A DNA stretch of 14,744 bases from Actinomycetota bacterium. Lineage in GTDB: Bacteria > Actinomycetota > Acidimicrobiia > Acidimicrobiales > Iamiaceae. The stretch is from the NCBI GenBank assembly GCA_017882935.1, contig JADGOP010000014.1, positions 1 through 14,744 on the forward strand. Direction: 5' to 3'. Made by a program: the position numbers and the translations under genes. Shown piece after piece: positions 1-7,521 of the stretch; positions within the stretch are counted from its first letter, which is position 1; each line of letters opens with the position of its first letter. The notes beneath the pieces are model-generated. The model saw only the letters and a list, made by a program, of their open reading frames with translations, did no database searches and was not told where the DNA came from.

Positions 1-1324
<1,324 letters not shown>

Positions 1325-1392
1325 GGCGCACCCCCGGGTCGGTTCGCAGCGCTTCGGCTCTGGCGCCGGTCACCGTAGTTCGTCGCGAATAG

Positions 1393-1402
1393 GGGCATGC
1401 CC
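1393..1402. promoter_or_regulatory. 10-bp perfect palindrome between divergent genes
   Basis: GGGCATGCCC is a perfect palindrome within the 147-bp space between the divergently oriented acyl-CoA synthetase and LLM oxidoreductase. A small regulator could bind it, but ten GC-rich bases can be palindromic by chance here. A possible -10 element for the plus-strand gene (TAGAAC, 1429-1434) and a TANNNT-like element for the minus-strand gene (TACGGT, read on minus from 1377 to 1372) flank it; neither has a convincing -35. Confidence 0.25.
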
Positions 1403-1461
1403 ACGGTGCCGGCGCGGTCCGCACCGGGTAGAACAAGCACCGCACATCAGGTCGCAGCCAC

Positions 1462-1466
1462 AGGAG
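1462..1466 (+). promoter_or_regulatory. Ribosome binding site fixing the LLM start
   Basis: AGGAG lies 5 nt before the ATG at 1472. It decides between that ATG and the in-frame ATG at 1397, which has no such site and would add 25 residues outside the usual LLM N terminus. Confidence 0.75.
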
Positions 1467-1471
1467 CAGGC

Positions 1472-2374
1472 ATGAGAATCGGAATCTTCGCGGGAGGCCT
1501 CACCGGCCGGAGCTCGTCGGTCACCCGCGCCATCGAGGTGGCCCAGCAGGCGGCCGACGACGGCTTCGCGTCGCTGTGGGTGCCGCAGATCTTCTCGGTC
1601 GACGCGCTCACCACGCTGGCGGTCGTCGGCCACGCGGTCCCGGGCATCCAGCTCGGCACGGCGGTCGTCCCCACCTACCCGCGCCACCCCATCGCGCTGG
1701 CGCAGCAGGCCCTCACCGTCCAGTCGGCCTCCGGGGGGCGCCTCACGCTCGGCATCGGCCTGTCGCACCAGATGGTGATCGAGAACATGTACGGGTACTC
1801 GTTCGAGAAGCCGTTGCGGCACATGCGTGAGTACCTCGAGGCGCTCATGCCGTTGCTGCGGGGCGAAGGCGCGTCGATCAGCGGCGAGGCCGTCACCGCG
1901 CACGCCGCCCTCGACTTCGCCGACGCGCCGGCCCCCGACGTGCTGGTCGCGGCGCTCGGTCCCAAGATGCTCGAGCTGGCCGCCACCGTCACGGCCGGCA
2001 CGATCACGTGGATGACCGGCCCGGTCACGCTCGCCGAGCACACCGTCCCCACGCTCACCAAGGCCGCGGGCAGCCGGCCCATGCGGGTGGTCACCGCTCT
2101 GCCGGTGTGCGTCACCGACGACGCCGCGGGCGCCAGGGAGCTGGCCGCCAAGGCGTTCGAGGTCTACGGCATCCTGCCGTCGTACCGGGCCATGCTCGAC
2201 CGCGAGGGCGCCGACGGCCCCGCCGACGTGGCGATCATCGGCGACGAGGCCGCGGTGCGCGACGGCGTCGACCGGCTCCGCCAGGCGGGCGTCACCGAGT
2301 TCGCCGCGGTCGAGTTCCACCCCGGTGACACCGAGTCACAGCGCACCCGGGAGCTGCTCAAGTCGCTCCTCTAG
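1472..2374 (+). CDS. LLM class F420-dependent oxidoreductase
   Basis: A 300-residue luciferase-like (TIM-barrel) oxidoreductase, expected to use coenzyme F420 or flavin for hydride transfer to an unknown substrate in the cytoplasm. It starts MRIGIFAGGL, the first beta strand typical of the family. Then come GFASLWVPQI (about 31-40), the strand LGTAVVPTYPRHP (about 61-73), and the helix and strand QQALTVQSASGGRLTLGIGLSH (about 78-99), which is the strongest family signature. The ATG at 1472 is preferred over the in-frame ATG at 1397 because AGGAG sits 5 nt before it and the protein then begins at the barrel. It may belong to the MSMEG_4879-type subgroup (TIGR03564), but this is from memory of the pattern and unchecked. 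The gene converges with the SDR gene; a strong hairpin follows its stop by 8 nt. Whether it uses F420 or FMN cannot be decided from the sequence. Confidence 0.9.
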   Translation: MRIGIFAGGLTGRSSSVTRAIEVAQQAADDGFASLWVPQIFSVDALTTLAVVGHAVPGIQLGTAVVPTYPRHPIALAQQALTVQSASGGRLTLGIGLSHQMVIENMYGYSFEKPLRHMREYLEALMPLLRGEGASISGEAVTAHAALDFADAPAPDVLVAALGPKMLELAATVTAGTITWMTGPVTLAEHTVPTLTKAAGSRPMRVVTALPVCVTDDAAGARELAAKAFEVYGILPSYRAMLDREGADGPADVAIIGDEAAVRDGVDRLRQAGVTEFAAVEFHPGDTESQRTRELLKSLL

Positions 2375-2382
2375 GGCGAGGC

Positions 2383-2421
2383 CTGGTCCGAAACCGACCG
2401 TGAGGGTCGGTTTCGGACCAG
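2383..2421. terminator. Perfect 17-bp hairpin, likely bidirectional terminator
   Basis: The left arm CTGGTCCGAAACCGACC (2383-2399) is exactly complementary to the right arm (2405-2421) around a 5-nt loop. It sits between the stop of the LLM gene (2374, plus) and the stop of the SDR gene (2429, minus), so one structure can end both converging transcripts. No T-tract follows on either strand, which is usual for terminator hairpins in high-GC actinobacteria. Confidence 0.85.
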
Positions 2422-2428
2422 AGCTCCG

Positions 2429-3223
2429 TCAGCGGGCGGTCCAACCCCCGTCGACCGCGAGCGTCTGACCCGTCACGTAGGTGCTGGCATCGGAGGCGAG
2501 GAACAGCAGCGCGCCGTCGAGCTCGTGCTCGTCGCCCGCGCGCCCCATGGGGCAGTTGCGGGTGAGGAACGCCATCGATCCCTCGTCGGCGAACATCTTC
2601 TCGTTGGTCATCTCGCTGCGGAACCAGCCGGGAGCGATGCCGTTCACACGCACCCCCTTGCGGCTCCACTGGCAGCCGAGCTCTCGGGTGAGGCTCACGA
2701 CCGCGCCCTTCGAGGCCACGTAGCTCGCCTGCTTGATGGGGGCCGACGCCACCAGCCCGAGCATCGACGCGATGTTCACGATGGAGCCGCGCCGTTCGGC
2801 CAGGAAGTGCCGGCCCGCCAGCTGCGAGAGCACGAACAGCGCGTTGAGGTTGACGTCGACGACGCGTTCGAAGTGCTCGATCGGCTCGTCCTCGGCCGGG
2901 TACGTGTCGCCGATGCCGGCGTTGTTGACGAGCACGTCGAAGCGCCGGTTCGTCTCGGCCGCGAACGCCGTGGCGGCCTCCACCAGGCGGGCGCACGCGG
3001 CGTCGTCGGCGACGTCGCACGGAACCGCGCGCATGTGCTCGTGCGCGGCGGCCAGGGCCTCGATGCGGTCGACGCGGCGCGCCGCCACCACCACCGCTGC
3101 GCCGGCCTCGTGCAGCACCTCGGCGAAGCGGACCCCGAGCCCGCTCGAGGCTCCGGTGACGATGGCGACCGAACCGTCGAGACGGAACAGCGACGAGGAG
3201 CCCGCGGAGATCTGGTCGGTCAT
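2429..3223 (-). CDS. SDR family NAD(P)-dependent oxidoreductase
   Basis: A 264-residue classical short-chain dehydrogenase/reductase, interconverting an alcohol and a ketone with NAD(P). The Rossmann cofactor motif TGASSGLG is at residues 23-30, NNAG at 100-103, the catalytic serine in NIASMLG (S153), and the YxxxK pair is Y168/K172. The PG motif (IAPGW, about 196-200) and the C-terminal end VTGQTLAVDGGW are typical of the FabG-like group. Length matches the family. The ATG at 3223 is chosen because the conserved part begins about 15 residues later; no good Shine-Dalgarno precedes it, so it may be leaderless. Only 87 bp separate it from the divergent LLM gene at 3311. Substrate unknown; with an acyl-CoA synthetase nearby a 3-hydroxyacyl or steroid-like alcohol is plausible (inference). 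Confidence 0.93.
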   Translation of the reverse strand: MTDQISAGSSSLFRLDGSVAIVTGASSGLGVRFAEVLHEAGAAVVVAARRVDRIEALAAAHEHMRAVPCDVADDAACARLVEAATAFAAETNRRFDVLVNNAGIGDTYPAEDEPIEHFERVVDVNLNALFVLSQLAGRHFLAERRGSIVNIASMLGLVASAPIKQASYVASKGAVVSLTRELGCQWSRKGVRVNGIAPGWFRSEMTNEKMFADEGSMAFLTRNCPMGRAGDEHELDGALLFLASDASTYVTGQTLAVDGGWTAR

Positions 3224-3273
3224 GGTCAAACCATGGCACGCCGACCCCGGGTGGCCGTTCCACGGGCGACCGG

Positions 3274-3279
3274 TAGCGT
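3274..3279 (+). promoter_or_regulatory. Possible -10 element of the second LLM gene
   Basis: TAGCGT, a TANNNT-type element, lies 31 nt before the GTG at 3311 in the 87-bp divergent space. No recognisable -35 is present at 16-18 bp, so this is a weak call. Confidence 0.25.
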
Positions 3280-3297
3280 CGAGCGGACCGACCCACC

Positions 3298-3303
3298 AAG
3301 GAG
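3298..3303 (+). promoter_or_regulatory. Ribosome binding site fixing a GTG start
   Basis: AAGGAG, 7 nt before the GTG at 3311, is the best Shine-Dalgarno in the window and sets the start of the second LLM oxidoreductase. The open frame continues far upstream (to 2525) only as an antisense shadow of the SDR gene. Confidence 0.8.
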
Positions 3304-3310
3304 TCGTCTC

Positions 3311-4210
3311 GTGAAGATCCGGATCGGCTTCGGGCCGCCGCTGCGCACCGCCCTCGACGACCCCGGCGAGCTGGGCGCGCTGGTCGACTCGCTCGAGGGG
3401 AACGGCTTCGACTCGCTCTGGCTCAGCGAGCGCCTCACGGGCCCGGGCCCCGACCCGCTCATCGCCATCGCCATCGCCGCGGGCCGCAGCCGGCGGCTCC
3501 GGTTCGGCACCGGGGTGCTGGTCCTGCCCGGGCGGAACCCGGTGGTCCTCGCCAAGGAGATCGCCAGCCTCGACCGGCTGTCGGGCGGGCGGTTCCACCC
3601 CGCGGTCGGCCTCGGGGCCGTCGAGCCGCGCGAGCAGGCGGCGTTCGGCGTGGCCCGCAACGAGCGCGCCGCGTGGGTCGACGAGGCGCTGCCCCTCATG
3701 CGGCAGCTGTGGTCGGGCGAGCCCGTGCACCACGACGGGCCGCGCTTCCCCCTCGACGGGGTGCGGCTCAAGGTCACGCCCCATCAGGACCCGCTGGAGG
3801 TGTGGCTGGGCGGCCGGGTGCCCGTCGAGCTGCGGCGCATCGGTCGGCTGGGCGACGGCTGGCTGCCCTCGTTCATGACGCCCGACGAGGTGGCCGAGGG
3901 CTGGGCCGTCATCAACGACGTCGCCGCCGAGCACGGTCGCTCGGTACCGGCCGACCACCTGGGCATGCTCGTGCCGTACGCCGACGGTCCCCTGTCCGAC
4001 GACGTCGCCGCGCTGCTCGCCGCACGGCGCCCCGAGGTCGACGCCCGCGACCTGGTGGCCGGGGGCCTCGACGACCTGCGGGCCAAGCTCGAGGCCTACA
4101 TCGTCATCGGCGCGTCGAAGTTCGTGGTGCTGCCCCTGGCGGCGCCCGCCGACTGGGACGCGGAGCTCAGCCGGCTGGCCGAGGCGGTGCTCCCGCTGCA
4201 GCAGTCGTGA
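3311..4210 (+). CDS. LLM class F420-dependent oxidoreductase (second copy, different subgroup)
   Basis: A 299-residue luciferase-like oxidoreductase. The first strand is MKIRIGFGPP. GFDSLWLSERL (about 32-42) and FGTGVLVLPGRNPVVLAKE (about 65-83) follow, then the signature LDRLSGGRFHPAVGLG (about 87-102). Further on are LPLMRQLWSGEPV and a PLEVWLGG strand, where the family usually contacts the cofactor phosphate or substrate. It is clearly paralogous in fold to the LLM gene at 1472 but not close in sequence, so the two probably have different substrates. The start is a GTG with AAGGAG 7 nt upstream. The 3' end overlaps the converging TetR gene by 44 nt (4167-4210). Cofactor choice (F420 versus FMN) is inferred from family only. 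Confidence 0.92.
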   Translation: MKIRIGFGPPLRTALDDPGELGALVDSLEGNGFDSLWLSERLTGPGPDPLIAIAIAAGRSRRLRFGTGVLVLPGRNPVVLAKEIASLDRLSGGRFHPAVGLGAVEPREQAAFGVARNERAAWVDEALPLMRQLWSGEPVHHDGPRFPLDGVRLKVTPHQDPLEVWLGGRVPVELRRIGRLGDGWLPSFMTPDEVAEGWAVINDVAAEHGRSVPADHLGMLVPYADGPLSDDVAALLAARRPEVDARDLVAGGLDDLRAKLEAYIVIGASKFVVLPLAAPADWDAELSRLAEAVLPLQQS

Positions 4211-4859
4211 CCTGATCCCCGGCACCGGCCCCCGCGCCGGCCCAGGCCACGATCATGCCGCGCAGCCCCTCGGTGGCCAGGGCCACGAAGTCGTCGTCGT
4301 GGGCCGCGTCGCCGTGCTCGAGCCAACCCAGGACCGACTCCACCGCGGCCGTCACCATGAAGTCGACCGACCAACGGTGCAGCGGCTCGGCGCCCGGGGC
4401 GTTCGGACCGGCCAGCTCCTCGGCGAACGCCACGGCACCGCGCCGGATCTCGGCCGCGTAGGCGGCGAACGCCGGCTCGCGGCGGGCATGCACCCACAGC
4501 AGCCGGAAGCCGTCGGGGTTGCGGCGGGCCACGGCGAGCATGGCCCCCACCACCCGGCCGCCCGTGCCGGTGTCGGCCGGGAGCAGGCCCGACTGCTGGT
4601 CGAGGGCCTCCACCAGGTGCCCCGACACCTGCTCCAGCACCGCCCGGTACAGCTCCTCCTTGGAGTCGAAGTGCCGGTACACGATGAGGCGCGTCACCCC
4701 GGCCTCGGCGGCGACGTCGTCCATCGACGTGGCCTGGAAGCCGCCGCGGGCGAAGGCGGAGGCCGCGGCCTGCAGCAGCGAGGTGCGCCGCTCGGCCCGC
4801 CGCATGAGCTGGCGCCCGCCTGTGACCGATGTGGCAGGGGGACGGGGTGAGCGGGCCAT
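4167..4859 (-). CDS. TetR/AcrR family transcriptional regulator
   Basis: A 230-residue one-component repressor. Residues about 20-78 form the DNA-binding domain: RRTSLLQAAASAFARGGF, the helix-turn-helix TSMDDVAAEAGVTRLIVYRHF (about 44-64) and KEELYRAVLEQV. The C-terminal part is a variable ligand-binding region, with a helix containing FMVTAAVESVLGWLEHGD and an Ala/Gly/Thr-rich tail. The ATG at 4859 abuts the divergent operator region. On the minus strand a TTGCCA/TATACA promoter with 17-nt spacing would start transcription almost at this ATG, so the mRNA is probably leaderless. It most likely represses itself and the divergent gene at 4951. The ligand is unknown. Its stop lies 44 nt inside the second LLM gene, tail to tail. 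An internal start at the Met of MRRAERR would also leave the DNA-binding domain intact. Confidence 0.93.
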   Translation of the reverse strand: MARSPRPPATSVTGGRQLMRRAERRTSLLQAAASAFARGGFQATSMDDVAAEAGVTRLIVYRHFDSKEELYRAVLEQVSGHLVEALDQQSGLLPADTGTGGRVVGAMLAVARRNPDGFRLLWVHARREPAFAAYAAEIRRGAVAFAEELAGPNAPGAEPLHRWSVDFMVTAAVESVLGWLEHGDAAHDDDFVALATEGLRGMIVAWAGAGAGAGDQVTTAAAGAPPRPAG

Positions 4860-4896
4860 TGCCAATCTGTATACAGATGTGTTTACACTTTGGCAA
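4859..4896. promoter_or_regulatory. Nested palindromic operator with overlapping divergent promoters
   Basis: The 38 bp begin TTGCCAA (4859-4865) and end TTGGCAA (4890-4896), an inverted pair. Inside is a perfect 14-bp palindrome, ATCTGTATACAGAT (4865-4878), followed by a near-palindrome GTGTTTACAC (4879-4888), so two TGTnTACA half-operator-like units lie side by side. On the minus strand TTGCCA (4896-4891), 17 nt, then TATACA (4873-4868) makes a promoter for the TetR gene. On the plus strand TTGCCA (4859-4864), 17 nt, then TTTACA (4882-4887) makes one for the gene at 4951. A dimeric TetR bound here would block both. The region is AT-rich compared with its surroundings. The symmetry is seen directly; the binding protein is inferred from position. 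Confidence 0.75.
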
Positions 4897-4950
4897 GGAC
4901 CACGGCCGCCGCCGAAGGGGCCTGCAGCCGCAACCACGGGGGTACACCGC

Positions 4951-6075
4951 ATGAGCGCCACGCACACCGGCACCGCACAGCTCGACTACACCGAGGCCGA
5001 GCTGCTCGCCACGCACGACATCGCCGAGCCGCTCATCGCGGGCGGGGTGCGCTGCCACGGGGGCTTCGACGAGACGGGTGCCTACGTGTCGCCGCGCACC
5101 AAGAACCGGTGGCCCGCCATCGAGGCCTGGCAGGCCGAGCACACCGCCACCTTCGGCACCGACCTGCTCGACGTCCCCCTCGAGACCTGGCCCGAGCACT
5201 ACCCGAACGTCCCCCAGACCCGGCTGCTGCTCCAGCGCGGTGTGCCCGAGCCGGCCATCTCCACCCTCACCCGCATCGGCACCGTCGAGGGGTTCGGTGC
5301 CCTCATCCGCCACAGCGTGATCCCCGACTTCGGGACGATCTTCGACGAGGACACGCGGGGCACCGCCCTGACCCACCTCGGCGGCGGGCTCTACGAGGCC
5401 CACGCCCGCGACGAGGCCGGCTACGAGGACGAGGGCGGGCACAAGCAGATGTGGTTCGCCGCCCGCGACGTGGCCTTCGAGAGCCCCGTCACCGAGGACG
5501 AGACCGCCGTCATGCTCGAGCGCATGGGCATCGCTGCGGCCGGCTCCGGCGGCAAGATCGACCCCGCTCGGCTCCGGGCCCAGGCGCTCGCCAACCGGGT
5601 GCTGCCCGACGACATCGACTTCGACCTCGAGGCGCTGCTCACCCGCATGATCGGGCTGCTGTTCATCGAGATCTCCGCGTTCCACGCCTTCTCGTGGGCC
5701 GAGACCGTGCTCGCCGACCCCGACCTCGTGGCCGGCGAGGGCGAGGCCGGCCGCCTCGTCTCCTACATCCGGGCCGACGAGTCGCCCCACGTCGCCTACC
5801 TCAAGACGGTGCTCACCGAGGTGCGCGACCGCACCGTCGTCGGCGCGTCGGGCCGGCGCTACGCGGGCCGCGACATCGTCGGGCCGATCTGGGACCGGGG
5901 CCTCGAGAACTCCCTCGGCGTGCGCCGCAACGAGCAGCTCGACACCATGCGCCGTGAGGTCGAGCACGCCGTGCGCGGCCGCGCCGACCAGGCCGACCTG
6001 CTGGCCGAGTTCGACGCCCTGGGCTCGGTGCGACGTGCCGCCACCGGCGACTGGGTGGTCCGCGCCGCGAGCTGA
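4951..6075 (+). CDS. Unrecognised 374-aa protein, candidate ferritin-like di-iron protein
   Basis: I do not recognise a named family. The protein is soluble, without signal peptide or membrane helix. Its spacing of possible metal ligands resembles a four-helix di-iron bundle: E113 (TVEGFGALIRH), E161xxH164 (DEGGHKQMWFAARD), E240 (LLFIEISAFHAFSWAE) and E277xxH280 (ADESPHVAYLKTVL). This is the Glu, ExxH, Glu, ExxH order of ferritin-like oxygenases and desaturases. The sequence pattern is direct; the fold and any oxidase role are inferred. The N-terminal 110 residues carry no motif I can name. The ATG at 4951 is chosen because GGGGG lies 8 nt upstream and the frame further upstream is antisense to the TetR gene. 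It is divergent from that TetR gene across a palindromic operator, so it is likely the main regulated target. It ends 3 nt before the converging MFS gene, with no terminator between. Confidence 0.8.
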   Translation: MSATHTGTAQLDYTEAELLATHDIAEPLIAGGVRCHGGFDETGAYVSPRTKNRWPAIEAWQAEHTATFGTDLLDVPLETWPEHYPNVPQTRLLLQRGVPEPAISTLTRIGTVEGFGALIRHSVIPDFGTIFDEDTRGTALTHLGGGLYEAHARDEAGYEDEGGHKQMWFAARDVAFESPVTEDETAVMLERMGIAAAGSGGKIDPARLRAQALANRVLPDDIDFDLEALLTRMIGLLFIEISAFHAFSWAETVLADPDLVAGEGEAGRLVSYIRADESPHVAYLKTVLTEVRDRTVVGASGRRYAGRDIVGPIWDRGLENSLGVRRNEQLDTMRREVEHAVRGRADQADLLAEFDALGSVRRAATGDWVVRAAS

Positions 6076-6078
6076 CGC

Positions 6079-7494
6079 TCACCTCTCGATGTCCTCGAGC
6101 TCCCGACCGTGGGTGTCGGGGAACTTCCAGGCGATCAGCGAGAGGCCCAGCAACGGGCCGATCCCGAGCAGCGTCACCGACACCGACAGCGAGCCCGACA
6201 GGGCCACCAGCGCGCCGCCGAGCGCGAAGCTCAGCGCCTGCCCACCCACGTTCGCGACCGTCACCCAGGCGGAGGCCTGGCTCCGCACCGCGGTGCTGAA
6301 GAGCTCGGCGGTGTAGGCACCGAGCACCGGCCCCGCCCCGAGCACGCCGCACAGCATCACCACCATGCACGGGAGCAGCACCGGGATGCCGCCGGGCAGC
6401 CAGAAGAAGCCCATGGCCCCCATCACCCCGAGCCCGGCCAGGAGGCAGCCGACGAGGCGGCGGCCGTAGCGGTCCGACATCGCCCCTGCCGCGAGCATGA
6501 GCGGGATGCCGGGCGCGCCGGCCGCGACCAGCATGAAGCTGGCCGCCGAGGCGCTGAGGCCGCGCTCGGTCTGCAGGAAGTCGAGGGCGAAGCCGCTGGC
6601 CTGCGCCGCCAGGTTGATCAGCAGGCCCGCACCCATCACCAGCACGATCCAGTGAAGGTGCGGTGGCCGGAAGATCTCGCGCCACGATCGCGCCAGCTCG
6701 CCGCGGCGCTGCGCCTCCTCGAAGCGGGCGCTCTCGGGCAGCCGCCGTCGCAGCCACGCCACCACGAGGAGCGGCGGCAGGCCGAGCACGTAGAGCCAGC
6801 GCCACGACAGGCCGAGCGGGTGGATGATGGCGCCGAAGGCCACCGCCCCGAACCCCACGCCCAGTGCCGAGCTCATCTGCAACCAGCCGAACCCCAGGCC
6901 GCGGGCGCGCGCCGGCAGCGACTCGGCCGCCATCGTCCACACGATCGCGGCCTCGGCGTTGAGGAAGAGCTTCGCGGCGAACTGGGCGCCCGCGAACGCC
7001 GCGGCATCGGGGGCGAGCGCAGTGAGGCCCGTGGCCACCGTGTAGCCGATGACGGCACCGATGAGCAGCCGCTTGCGGCCCAGCCGGTCGGCCTGGCGGG
7101 TGAGCGGCACCGCGGGCAGGGCCCCGAGGTAGAGCAGCGCCAGCCACCACGACGCGGCCGACTGCGTGAGCCCGAACGTCTGGCGGATCTGCTTCAGCGC
7201 CACCAGCACGACCCCGCGGTCGTAGCCGTCGAAGAACATGGTGGTGCCGAGCAGGAACAGCATCACCCAGTGCTCACGGTCGAGGGCCTGGAAGCCGTCG
7301 CGGATGGCGGCCAGCCCGCCCGGCCGTCCGGCCAGCTCCCCCACCTCCTCGGCACCGGCGAGGACCGGTGCCACCGAGGCCTCGTCGGAGCTGATGTCGT
7401 CGCGGGCACCGACGTCGTCGGGGAGCACGGGTTCCTCGGCGGGGGTCTCGGTGAGAGGGGTCGGCGTTCCCGCCAGCTCACCCGGCTGCGTCAC
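6079..7494 (-). CDS. MFS transporter, sugar-porter-like
   Basis: A 471-residue major facilitator with about 12 membrane helices. After an unusually long hydrophilic, acidic N-terminal stretch (about residues 1-75) the first helix starts at WVMLFLLGTTMFFDGYD. The first cytoplasmic loop carries RQADRLGRKR (about 133-142, motif A) and the symmetric loop between halves carries MSDRYGRR (about 339-346). PESARFEEA (about 253-261) follows TM6, and AELFSTAVR (about 396-404) and FPDTHGRELEDIE at the C terminus match the sugar-porter/aromatic-acid type. Substrate unknown. The start is a GTG at 7494, with GGGAAGG only 3 nt upstream. It lies 27 nt downstream of the phosphoesterase gene on the same strand, so they are probably cotranscribed, and the transporter may take up a product of that enzyme (inference). 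Confidence 0.92.
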   Translation of the reverse strand: MTQPGELAGTPTPLTETPAEEPVLPDDVGARDDISSDEASVAPVLAGAEEVGELAGRPGGLAAIRDGFQALDREHWVMLFLLGTTMFFDGYDRGVVLVALKQIRQTFGLTQSAASWWLALLYLGALPAVPLTRQADRLGRKRLLIGAVIGYTVATGLTALAPDAAAFAGAQFAAKLFLNAEAAIVWTMAAESLPARARGLGFGWLQMSSALGVGFGAVAFGAIIHPLGLSWRWLYVLGLPPLLVVAWLRRRLPESARFEEAQRRGELARSWREIFRPPHLHWIVLVMGAGLLINLAAQASGFALDFLQTERGLSASAASFMLVAAGAPGIPLMLAAGAMSDRYGRRLVGCLLAGLGVMGAMGFFWLPGGIPVLLPCMVVMLCGVLGAGPVLGAYTAELFSTAVRSQASAWVTVANVGGQALSFALGGALVALSGSLSVSVTLLGIGPLLGLSLIAWKFPDTHGRELEDIER

Positions 7495-7521
7495 GAACCT
7501 TCCCGAGCAACCATTCCCACC

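Noticed and set aside
1397..1471. An upstream ATG start for the first LLM gene
   Set aside because: It adds 25 residues with no family match and has no ribosome binding site, while the ATG at 1472 has AGGAG at 5 nt.
3461..3480. ATCGCC triplet-like repeat
   Set aside because: Three copies only, encoding Ile-Ala pairs inside a beta strand/helix of the LLM protein; simple codon reuse.
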